DNA from: Algoriphagus winogradskyi
GTDB taxonomy: Bacteria > Bacteroidota > Bacteroidia > Cytophagales > Cyclobacteriaceae
Length of the DNA: 64,000 nt
NCBI RefSeq assembly: GCF_900182815.1
Contig: NZ_FXUA01000007.1
Span: forward strand, 1 to 64,000
Direction of reading: 5' to 3'
A model generated the notes under the pieces. The model ran no database searches, was not told where the DNA came from, and worked only from the letters and a program-made list of their open reading frames with translations. A program made the position numbers and the translations under genes. This document shows, piece by piece, positions 45,178 through 52,904 of the stretch (position 1 is the first letter of the stretch; each line of letters opens with the position of its first letter).

Positions 45178-45792
45178 ATATAGCATAAATCAATGTGTTT
45201 AATAGTGGTTTTTGAAAGGGGTACAAACTTTGGTGTGCCCTCTTCGATCCACATTTTATAGATTCTCCGCATTTTAAGGAAATTCCAATTGAAGTATATG
45301 CGCTACAGGAGCTCCTGAAATATTCTTTTTGTTCCATACACTCAGATCCGGCTTCCTCACTGGCAGCCTCATCCAAATGACTATAAAAAGTAGGTTCGAG
45401 GGCGATGATGAAATTTACCTTCAACTCTATTGCTTTCGGGATCACCATTCGCATCGCCCACCTAGTAGGGGTTATACCTGCCACTTTTTGTTCATTGGAA
45501 CAAGACTTCATCGTACCCAGCACTTGAAGAAAAGGAGCCTTTAATACTTTTCCGATGAAGCTATTTACACTTTAGCCAACAATTATCTTTTAGTCTGCTT
45601 TGAATAAGCCGCCAACGGATTGCTTTTCAATTTGCACTCAAAAGGAATCTGCGATTTTTGAGGCGGGTTCTTTTACTCGGCTATTAGGAGAATGGACGAA
45701 AAGTTTGAGTTGTAATTTATTACAATCAGGAAAAGCCATAAAAAAGCCGTTTGCTTGATACAAACGGCTAGGTAATAAGATCTTTATTAGAA
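45132..45792. other. 661-bp stretch without a convincing gene
   Basis: Both strands hold short open frames (for example 45158-45523 on minus), but these have odd composition, no recognised domain and no neighbouring signal. The inverted repeat near the response regulator and the terminator at 45745-45769 are the only structured elements. It may contain a decayed gene. Confidence 0.5.
45745..45769 (-). terminator. Terminator of the lipoprotein gene
   Basis: On the minus strand AGCCGTTTG (45761-45769) and CAAACGGCT (45745-45753) form a 9-bp stem followed by TTTTT. It lies just past the stop codon of the lipoprotein gene. Confidence 0.75.
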
Positions 45793-46452
45793 TTAATTCA
45801 CAGAGATATTTGTGAACCAAATAAACCGATTACCATCTGGTCCCATATGGTCTTTGACAAGTGTAATTGGGCCGAATTTTTCCTCGTTTTCCCACGTCCA
45901 GGTTCTTCCTTCTGCTCCATTCCCTCTTCTAAAAGTCCATTCTAAAATTTTATGGTTTTCATCTAAATACAAATCATAGGCATCTCCCGGTGTATATCCC
46001 ATTCCCGGAGATTTGGCTTCGCCAGAACCATAGCGTATGGTCAGTTTAGTAGAATTTGTCCCTTTTATCGGAGTCGGAATATTTTCCTCTGTTTCATAAG
46101 TATAACCTGTGTCCCAAGCCAGTTGGAATGGCATCATGAACCAATACTTATCATTCACAAATCCAGAATCCTTATCAGGTAAAGAATCAGATGCTAGGCT
46201 ATAGGTAAATGTGGTATCCGTGCCTGAATAATAGACCGTATTGTCCTTGATATTCCATTTCCAATCACGGGAAAGTACATTCACCGAGTCACGCTGTACA
46301 TTCCAGGTATAGGCGATGGAGTTGACCTCATCAAACTTGTCGAAACCATACGCCATCGCCACTTTCATAGGCAAGGTGTCTGGTATTGTTTCTTTAGGTT
46401 GGCATGCCTGCAGTGCGCAGACCACTAGAAGAGCACAAAGAAAATTTTTCAT
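45793..46452 (-). CDS. Hypothetical lipoprotein
   Basis: 219 residues, family not recognised. The N-terminus is a lipoprotein signal with lipobox LQAC (Cys at residue 17). The mature part is Trp- and Tyr-rich, with alternating beta-strand patterns (YTWNVQRDSVNVLSRDWKW and later WTWENEEKFG) and no transmembrane segment, so an all-beta periplasmic or surface lipoprotein is likely. It follows the SDR operon by about 30 bp on the same strand and could be its last member. Confidence 0.68.
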   Translation of the reverse strand: MKNFLCALLVVCALQACQPKETIPDTLPMKVAMAYGFDKFDEVNSIAYTWNVQRDSVNVLSRDWKWNIKDNTVYYSGTDTTFTYSLASDSLPDKDSGFVNDKYWFMMPFQLAWDTGYTYETEENIPTPIKGTNSTKLTIRYGSGEAKSPGMGYTPGDAYDLYLDENHKILEWTFRRGNGAEGRTWTWENEEKFGPITLVKDHMGPDGNRFIWFTNISVN

Positions 46453-46481
46453 GGCGTTGGTTTTTTATAAAGTTAACAGAC

Positions 46482-47273
46482 TTAAGTTTCAGATTGTTTT
46501 TTTAGCCACTTTTTATACTTCTGGTATTCAAAGCGTTGATATAGGGTTCTGATGAATCTGAAAAATCGATTTAAAACCAGCATATTGAGAAAAAGAGGAG
46601 AGGGGAAGATTCTTCGCTTTCCCTTAGCTGTTCCTCTCAGAATCACCGTAGCTACCCAGCTGGGGGATTGTATGGGGTAAGCCATTGGAATATCCTTGCC
46701 AGCAGATTCAAAGAACTGGGTTTTAGTTGCAATGGGAAAAACTAAGGTGAGCCAGTGTCCTTTTTTCTCCAGCCATACGGTTCGTGCCCATTGTAGTAAA
46801 GCGGATTTAGTGGCCGCATACAAACTGTATCCTGGAATAGTCCAGAATGACATGGCCGAAGCGGTAATGATTAGACGAAATTTTGCGCCAGGGAAAAGCT
46901 CTCGAATTGCCATTCCAATTTGAATCGGACTGTGGACATTGAGTTGGAAAAGGCGATCCATTTCTTTCCAGTTTTGATTCTCTGCTGGAGCAAACTGAGC
47001 TTTTCCGGCATTTGCAAAGAAAAAATCCACTCGTTCCCACCTAGAGGAGACCCATTCTAAAATCTTTTCATTGCCAGATTTGTCAGCAAGGTCAGCTTGT
47101 AAAATATGGAGCTTTGGAAGTTCACGTTTCAATTTCTCCAAACCTGCCAAGTCAAAATCGACTGCCAGAATCTCAGGATTAGAAGGTGTTAACTGCCTTA
47201 CGAGTGATTTCCCTATCCCAGAAGCAGCACCAGTGACAATAATATGAGCTTCTGTAAATGGTTTATACAGCAT
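46482..47273 (-). CDS. Short-chain dehydrogenase/reductase
   Basis: 263 residues. The cofactor motif TGAASGIG is at residues 14-21, with an Asp at the end of strand 2 (AVDFD) that favours NAD. NAGKA, Ser in ITASAMS and the YAATK pair form the catalytic core. A C-terminal region of basic and aromatic residues (about 225-258) may associate with membrane. It overlaps the acetoacetate-decarboxylase-like gene by 11 bp and is the last enzyme of the four-gene operon. Confidence 0.9.
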   Translation of the reverse strand: MLYKPFTEAHIIVTGAASGIGKSLVRQLTPSNPEILAVDFDLAGLEKLKRELPKLHILQADLADKSGNEKILEWVSSRWERVDFFFANAGKAQFAPAENQNWKEMDRLFQLNVHSPIQIGMAIRELFPGAKFRLIITASAMSFWTIPGYSLYAATKSALLQWARTVWLEKKGHWLTLVFPIATKTQFFESAGKDIPMAYPIQSPSWVATVILRGTAKGKRRIFPSPLFLNMLVLNRFFRFIRTLYQRFEYQKYKKWLKKQSET

Positions 47274-47937
47274 ACTTCGCTTTAGGGAATTCGATATGAA
47301 AAGGGCTGATTTTTACTGCGAACAATGGTTTCTTAGAAGTAAGATCAGGAAAGTAATCTGGGTCGCTATTTATATTTTTAACTTTGGCAAGCTTTCCCCA
47401 TCCATGACCGGAAGGCTTCGTAAAGAAATCTACCCCATCCCAACGCTGATGTAGATCTATTGGCAAAAAACTTGTTGAAAGTGGAAAAGGAATTCCACCA
47501 AAATTCACTTCGCAGGAGAAAGCAATTTTGTCACCGTCCGTTACCTGAATCAGTTCTTTACCCTTATTTTTCTCCCAAGAAATTGCTAAAGTCTGCTTTG
47601 GGATTCCCCAATTTGACCGGCCATTTTGAGTACTTACTTCTGTACTCACATAGATTTTGGTAATTGACTGCTTATTATAAAGTGAAAATTTCCCTGGTAT
47701 GAAAAGCAGTTCCTTGTATAGTCCTACTGGGGAGGATTTATAATTAACTAACATCAGGTAACCCAAACCTCCTTTAAAGTTGCCTTTCAAATGATCGGGT
47801 AAATCTCCGTGATTCTCCAACCATTTTTCTGAAAATTTATAAACCAAAATAATTCCCTCACCCTCTAATTTCCATGGTGCAGACGCTTTTTTATAAAGTT
47901 TCTGATTCTTTAAAGATATTTGGTGATTTTCAGGCAT
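47263..47937 (-). CDS. Acetoacetate decarboxylase-like family protein
   Basis: 224 residues of the ADC-like superfamily. The central segment KIYVSTEVSTQNGRSNWGIPK resembles the conserved core of these proteins, which bind or decarboxylate beta-keto acids or similar molecules. SSPVGLYKELLFIPG also matches the family. A catalytic Schiff-base Lys is not securely identified, so the function could be isomerase- or binding-like. It is overlapped by both flanking SDR genes (8 bp and 11 bp), which strongly implies one pathway. Confidence 0.75.
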   Translation of the reverse strand: MPENHQISLKNQKLYKKASAPWKLEGEGIILVYKFSEKWLENHGDLPDHLKGNFKGGLGYLMLVNYKSSPVGLYKELLFIPGKFSLYNKQSITKIYVSTEVSTQNGRSNWGIPKQTLAISWEKNKGKELIQVTDGDKIAFSCEVNFGGIPFPLSTSFLPIDLHQRWDGVDFFTKPSGHGWGKLAKVKNINSDPDYFPDLTSKKPLFAVKISPFHIEFPKAKYAV

Positions 47938-48691
47938 AGGGCGATGGGCTTACACTTGTCCAGCCACCGTCAATAATGAGTGTTTGTCCAGTGATATGAT
48001 TTGCTTCGTCTGAAACCAAAAACGCTGCTGCACTGGCAATATCTTGTGCCAGAGCCGGCCTACCTAGTGGAGTGATTTCTGACCAAGTGTTTTCGTAGTC
48101 TGGGTCGAGTTTTGTCCGGTTAGTAACTGTCGCCCCTGGAGCGATAGTGTTTACTCGGATTTTAAATGGAGCAAGCTCGAGTACTAAGTTCTTGGCGAGC
48201 ATTTCTATCGCCGCCTTACTCATTGCATAGGCAGCGAGATTTTCATGGCTTTGATGTGCTGTGACCGAAGAGGTGAAAAGCAAAACTCCACCATTTACCT
48301 GCTCTTTCATCACCTTGGCAGCAGCCTGAGCTAGGAAGAAAGTGCCTAGTTGATTTACTCTAGTCACTTCCATAAAATCTGCTCTGGAATACTCCAAGAA
48401 GGGTCCAAATAATGTGATCCCTGAATTAGCTATTACAATATCAACCGAACCGAAATTGGTTATGGCTGTCTGTATCAATTCTTCTATCACTTCCTCAGCA
48501 CTAGAATCTCCGGCAATAGCAATGGCTGGTACCCCGTGAGCACTACTAATTCTCTTGCAGGCTTCAGCAATGAGTCCTTCTTCAAGGTCATTAATAATGA
48601 TATTCACGCTTTGGGAAGCAAGTTTTTCGGCAATTGCTAATCCAATTCCCTGACCTGCTCCGGTGATTATAGCGGTTTTTCTGGGTTTCAT
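47930..48691 (-). CDS. Short-chain dehydrogenase/reductase (FabG-like)
   Basis: 253 residues. TGAGQGIG at residues 10-17 and a NAD-favouring Asp in INDLEE, then NSGIT, the catalytic Ser in FTSSVTA, and YAMSK complete a classical SDR site. The C-terminus ends ITGQTLIIDGGW, as in FabG and sugar dehydrogenases. It begins 1 bp after the IlvD/Edd dehydratase gene, consistent with oxidation or reduction of the same sugar-acid or hydroxy-acid series. Confidence 0.92.
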   Translation of the reverse strand: MKPRKTAIITGAGQGIGLAIAEKLASQSVNIIINDLEEGLIAEACKRISSAHGVPAIAIAGDSSAEEVIEELIQTAITNFGSVDIVIANSGITLFGPFLEYSRADFMEVTRVNQLGTFFLAQAAAKVMKEQVNGGVLLFTSSVTAHQSHENLAAYAMSKAAIEMLAKNLVLELAPFKIRVNTIAPGATVTNRTKLDPDYENTWSEITPLGRPALAQDIASAAAFLVSDEANHITGQTLIIDGGWTSVSPSPYA

Positions 48692-48692
48692 T

Positions 48693-50411
48693 TTAATGAG
48701 AATCCCGTTTCACTTCTGAGCCTGAACTGCCTTGGAGGAAGTCAAAATCTACACCTTCATGAGCTTGGTTGACTTTATCTAAAAATAGATTGACATAACC
48801 ACGCTCATATGGCAAATTAAGTGGTTTAAATTCTGCTTTTCTCTTTGCAAATTCTTCATCAGAAATCATCAGGTTTAAGGTTCTAGCAGGGACATTTAGC
48901 TCAATCATATCTCCAGTTTGGACTAATGCCAATGGTCCGCCGATAGCTGACTCAGGCGATACATGGAGTACTACGGTACCATAACCTGTTCCACTCATTC
49001 TTCCATCTGAAATGCGGACCATATCTTTGACACCCTTGGCAAGGAGCTTTTGAGGTAATCCCATATTGCCAACTTCCGGCATTCCAGGATAGCCTTTTGG
49101 TCCAACGTTTTTCATTACCATGATGCAGTTTTCATCTATATCCAGCTCCGGAGTATCAATTCTAGCTTTGTAATCATCAATATCATTAAAAACAACAGCT
49201 CGACCTGTATGGGTCAATAGGCTAGGAGTGGCTGCCGAGGGCTTGATGACAGCACCATTTGGACAAAGATTTCCTTTCAGCACTGCGATTCCTGAGTCTG
49301 GTTTAATTGGATTTTCGAAAGTCCCAATTAGATTTCTATCGTAGCATTGAGCTTTAGAAAAGTTTTCTCCGATAGATTTACCATTTGCTGTGATTTCTCC
49401 GAGATGCAAATGTTTTTCTATTTCTTTCATTACTGCCGGGAGGCCTCCAGCATAAAATAGGTCTTCTACCCAGTGCTCGCCGGATGGCTGCACATTAGCA
49501 ATCAGCGGAATCATCGACGAAAATTTATCAAAATCAGTCAAGTCAACATCTACTCCGATTCTCTTGGCGATCGCAGTGAGGTGCAAGATGAAATTGGTTG
49601 ATCCCCCCAAAGCTGCATTCACCATAATGGAATTTTCAAAAGCTTTGCGAGTGAGGATTTTGCTCATTTTCAAGTCCTCATTCACCATTTCAACGATCCG
49701 CATACCGGTCATGTGAGCAAGGACTTTTCGTCTGGAATCCGCCGCTGGGATCGTTGCATTATCTGGAAGTGAGAGGCCAAGTGATTCGACCATGGCAGCC
49801 ATAGTAGATGCTGTGCCCATAGGTGCGCAATGCCCCACTGAGCGAGACATAGATGCTTCAGCTTCTATCATATCATCTTGGGTCATTTTTCCGAGTTTGA
49901 ACTCTTCGGCAAATCGCCAGATATCTGATGTTCCGATTTTTTTTCCTTTATAACGACCGACTAACATCGGTCCTCCAGAAAGAACAATAGAAGGAATATC
50001 AACGGATGCCGCTCCCATAACTAGGGATGGAGTGGTTTTATCACATCCACACATGAGAACCACGCCGTCCATAGGATTTGCTCGGATACTTTCTTCCACA
50101 TCCATGCTGGCCAGATTCCTGAAAAGCATAGCAGTAGGTTTGACAGAACACTCACCTAATGACATAACGGGGAATTCAAGTGGAAACCCACCGGCTTCCC
50201 AGATGCCGCGCTTCAGCGCTTCTGCTAGATCTCTAAAATGTGCGTTGCAGGGAGTAAGCTCGGACCAAGTATTGCATATTCCGATTACAGGCTTGTCTCC
50301 TTCAAAAAGGTGGTGAGGAAATCCTTGGTTTTTCATCCAGGAACGATAGATAATTCCGTCTTTTCCTGTGCGTCCGTACCAATCTTGGCTCCGGAGTTTT
50401 TTCTTTGACAT
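48693..50411 (-). CDS. IlvD/Edd family dehydratase
   Basis: An Fe-S dehydratase of 572 residues that removes water from a 2,3-dihydroxy acid. The Cys ligands are in CNTWSELTPCN, MCGCDKTTPS and GHCAPMGTASTM. The overall sequence is closer to sugar-acid dehydratases (L-arabinonate/D-xylonate/L-fuconate type) than to branched-chain IlvD, and neighbouring SDR genes fit a sugar-acid catabolic role. No ilv genes are nearby. It is the first gene of the operon, with an upstream gap of about 75 bp. The substrate is inferred only by context. Confidence 0.85.
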   Translation of the reverse strand: MSKKKLRSQDWYGRTGKDGIIYRSWMKNQGFPHHLFEGDKPVIGICNTWSELTPCNAHFRDLAEALKRGIWEAGGFPLEFPVMSLGECSVKPTAMLFRNLASMDVEESIRANPMDGVVLMCGCDKTTPSLVMGAASVDIPSIVLSGGPMLVGRYKGKKIGTSDIWRFAEEFKLGKMTQDDMIEAEASMSRSVGHCAPMGTASTMAAMVESLGLSLPDNATIPAADSRRKVLAHMTGMRIVEMVNEDLKMSKILTRKAFENSIMVNAALGGSTNFILHLTAIAKRIGVDVDLTDFDKFSSMIPLIANVQPSGEHWVEDLFYAGGLPAVMKEIEKHLHLGEITANGKSIGENFSKAQCYDRNLIGTFENPIKPDSGIAVLKGNLCPNGAVIKPSAATPSLLTHTGRAVVFNDIDDYKARIDTPELDIDENCIMVMKNVGPKGYPGMPEVGNMGLPQKLLAKGVKDMVRISDGRMSGTGYGTVVLHVSPESAIGGPLALVQTGDMIELNVPARTLNLMISDEEFAKRKAEFKPLNLPYERGYVNLFLDKVNQAHEGVDFDFLQGSSGSEVKRDSH

Positions 50412-50490
50412 ATAGGTTGTTTTGGCTTTTCGAGCCAGAATTTACCAAAAATTTTGCAAAGGAAAGAAATGAAAGAAGATTGTAAGGTAA

Positions 50491-50751
50491 TTAATCTGGC
50501 ATCTGAGAAATAACTTCTTGTAAAGCAATAAGATCTATTTTGAAATCAGTCATAATAGTATCTTCTGAATCACCTTGATTTAGGGTGTAATAATACCTTA
50601 GCCTTAAGGCATTTGCTAAATTAAAATAACACTGAGTAGTATCGTCTCCTTGATTTCTAAGCTCAACAACACTACTATGCTCTGGCATGAAAAGCATATT
50701 GGTCAAAGCTGCTCCATGAAGTGATACGAGAAGTATTGAATTACTTAATCT
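50491..50751 (-). pseudogene. C-terminal remnant of a GT61 (DUF563) glycosyltransferase
   Basis: The open frame runs from a TGA at 50752-50754 to the stop at 50491. It has no good start codon (only a TTG at 50706). It encodes LLVSLHGAALTNMLFMP, the end-of-fold motif of family 61 glycosyltransferases, and then a normal C-terminus. The N-terminal 250-300 residues of such an enzyme are absent, because murA ends only about 115 bp upstream. This is most likely what is left of a deleted polysaccharide-biosynthesis gene. Confidence 0.7.
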
Positions 50752-50836
50752 TCAGTACGAAGATTAAGGGGAGGATTTCTGTTGACGATAACTTCTTGTA
50801 GCAAGGCTTAACAAAACTAAGTTTAGTATAAAAAAT

Positions 50837-50860
50837 CCATCCGACTATGAAGTCGGATGG
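50837..50860 (-). terminator. Terminator of murA
   Basis: A 9-bp stem, CCATCCGAC with GTCGGATGG, is followed on the minus strand by ATTTTTT. It lies 6 bp past the murA stop codon. Confidence 0.8.
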
Positions 50861-50866
50861 TATGTA

Positions 50867-52171
50867 TTAGATTCTTTCGATATCTGCTCCTAGAGCTCTT
50901 AATCTGTCATCGATATTTTGATACCCTCTGTCAATCTGCTCGATGTTATCAATGATGGATGTCCCATTTGCAGAAAGAGCAGCAATAAGCAATGCCACGC
51001 CCGCTCGGATATCTGGCGAAGTCATTCTGATACCGCGAAGTTCAGTTTTTCTGTCGAGACCAATTACAGTGGCTCTATGTGGATCACAAAGAATGATCTG
51101 CGCACCCATGTCGATCAATTTATCCACAAAGAATAAGCGAGATTCAAACATCTTCTGATGTACAAGTACAGTGCCTTTTGCCTGAGTAGCTGTAACCAAA
51201 ACTATACTCAACAAATCCGGAGTGAATCCGGGCCAGATAGCATCTGCTACTGTTAGGATAGATCCGTCAATGAACGTCTCAATCTCGTAATGCTTCTGAG
51301 CAGGAACGAAAATATCGTCTCCCCGGAATTCCAATTGGATTCCCATTCTACGGAAAGTCTCCGGAATGATTCCAAGTCTAGGGATTTGGCAGTCTTTGAT
51401 CGTAATCTCAGATTGAGTCATGGCAGCTAGACCAATGAAAGATCCAATTTCGATCATATCAGGAAGCATCTTATGCGTGGTGCCTCCCAATTTTTTCACT
51501 CCTTCAATAGTAAGAAGGTTAGATCCAACACCAGAAATTTTTGCCCCCATGCGATTTAGCATGTCACAAAGCTGTTGCAAATATGGCTCGCAAGCTGCGT
51601 TATAAATTGTAGTAGTACCTTCAGCCATAGCGGCAGCCATCACGATATTGGCTGTACCGGTTACCGATGCTTCGTCCAGAAGCATGTAGCAGCCTTTTAG
51701 TTTTTTTCCATCTATGTGGAAAATCTCGTTTTTGGCGTCGTAGTTGAATTTTGCCCCAAGCTTTTGGAAACCTGTGAAGTGCGTATCCATTCTTCTTCGA
51801 CCGATTTTGTCTCCACCTGGCTTGGATAGTTTTCCAGTCCCGAATCGAGCCAGCAAAGGTCCCAAAAGCATCACAGAGCCCCTCAAAGCAGATGCTTTTT
51901 TGAGGTATTCTTCTGTTTCCATGAAGTCAAGGTTGACTTCGTTAGCTTGAAAAGTATAAGTTTCTGCGCCTTCTTTGGTTACCTTCACGCCCATATCGCT
52001 CAGTAAATCAATGAGCTTATTGACATCTACGATATTTGGGATTTTTTCAATAGTAACTTTCTCCGGTGTGAGGAGAACTGCGCAAAGAATTTGAAGTGCT
52101 TCGTTTTTTGCTCCCTGAGGAATTATTTCTCCTTTGAGTTTAATTCCACCATTGACCCGAAATGACCCCAT
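50867..52171 (-). CDS. murA: UDP-N-acetylglucosamine 1-carboxyvinyltransferase
   Basis: Transfers enolpyruvate from PEP to UDP-GlcNAc, the first committed step of peptidoglycan synthesis. The two-domain EPSP-synthase-like fold is evident, with GAKNEAL near residue 20 and SGxT-like segments. In the active-site loop LSKPGGDKIGRRRMD, Asp121 takes the place of the Cys found in the E. coli enzyme (Cys115) that fosfomycin alkylates. Length (434) is usual. Its start overlaps the DUF4290 stop by 1 bp (TAATG). Confidence 0.94.
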   Translation of the reverse strand: MGSFRVNGGIKLKGEIIPQGAKNEALQILCAVLLTPEKVTIEKIPNIVDVNKLIDLLSDMGVKVTKEGAETYTFQANEVNLDFMETEEYLKKASALRGSVMLLGPLLARFGTGKLSKPGGDKIGRRRMDTHFTGFQKLGAKFNYDAKNEIFHIDGKKLKGCYMLLDEASVTGTANIVMAAAMAEGTTTIYNAACEPYLQQLCDMLNRMGAKISGVGSNLLTIEGVKKLGGTTHKMLPDMIEIGSFIGLAAMTQSEITIKDCQIPRLGIIPETFRRMGIQLEFRGDDIFVPAQKHYEIETFIDGSILTVADAIWPGFTPDLLSIVLVTATQAKGTVLVHQKMFESRLFFVDKLIDMGAQIILCDPHRATVIGLDRKTELRGIRMTSPDIRAGVALLIAALSANGTSIIDNIEQIDRGYQNIDDRLRALGADIERI

Positions 52172-52839
52172 TAATTTCTACGTTTTTTGTTGTGTCCGTT
52201 ATTTGAGCGACGCTTATTATTATGATTAGATCGCTTGTTTTTATTGTTTGAGCGCTCTTCCTGACGAGGTGGCTTGAAGTCCCTATGTGTGTTGGACTCA
52301 AACAAACCGTTTTCTCGTACCTTCTCAAGGTCGATGTGCAATTTACCTTTGGATAACGTCTTAATGTCATCTAAGATTATAGCATCGTCAAAATTTTCCC
52401 TGTTCCAAGTAGAGTGAAAGCTTCTCATCAATTGGCCGATGAAAATAACAGCAGCTTCCTGCTCCTCATCATCTTCGAGTTTGATTGCGCCTTCGATGAG
52501 TTTTTCGATGTTTCGTCCGTAGTGTTTAAACCTTACCTCCCCTTTTGGATAGCCTATTGGTAATGGTTTTTTTCCCAATAATTCCTTTTCCGGCATAGGG
52601 AAAGGAGCATCGACTTCCAGTTTGAAATCAGACATGATGTACAAGTCGTCCCAAAGCTTCTGGTCATTTTCCTGCTTCAAAGATGGGTTCAATTGCTTGA
52701 TGATTTCAATTGCTGTATATGCGCTTTGGGTACGCTTATCACGATCTTCAATCGCCGTGATATGATCAACGAGGCGTTGAATATTTTTGCCGTATTCTTT
52801 CAAAATTAGTTTTTGTTTGTCAAGTTCTAGTGGCTCCAT
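52171..52839 (-). CDS. DUF4290 family protein
   Basis: 222 residues. The N-terminal 170 residues match the Bacteroidota family DUF4290 (KEYGKNIQRLVDHI, then GRNIEKLIEGAIKLED), with no known function. The last 35 residues are a run of Asn, Lys, Arg and Ser, probably a disordered nucleic-acid-binding tail. It is one base short of separating from murA, so the two are co-translated. Residues conserved across the family suggest a helical protein. Confidence 0.85.
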   Translation of the reverse strand: MEPLELDKQKLILKEYGKNIQRLVDHITAIEDRDKRTQSAYTAIEIIKQLNPSLKQENDQKLWDDLYIMSDFKLEVDAPFPMPEKELLGKKPLPIGYPKGEVRFKHYGRNIEKLIEGAIKLEDDEEQEAAVIFIGQLMRSFHSTWNRENFDDAIILDDIKTLSKGKLHIDLEKVRENGLFESNTHRDFKPPRQEERSNNKNKRSNHNNKRRSNNGHNKKRRN

Positions 52840-52904
52840 GTTGCATCCCGTTTTGCGCTAATTAAGGTAATGAAAAAATTACCAAAAGGCAGGGGAGCAG
52901 GTGA

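Noticed and set aside
45158-45523. Minus-strand open frame of 121 codons and an opposing plus-strand frame
   Set aside because: No recognised domain, no good start context, unusual composition, and overlap of two frames; not enough to call a gene.
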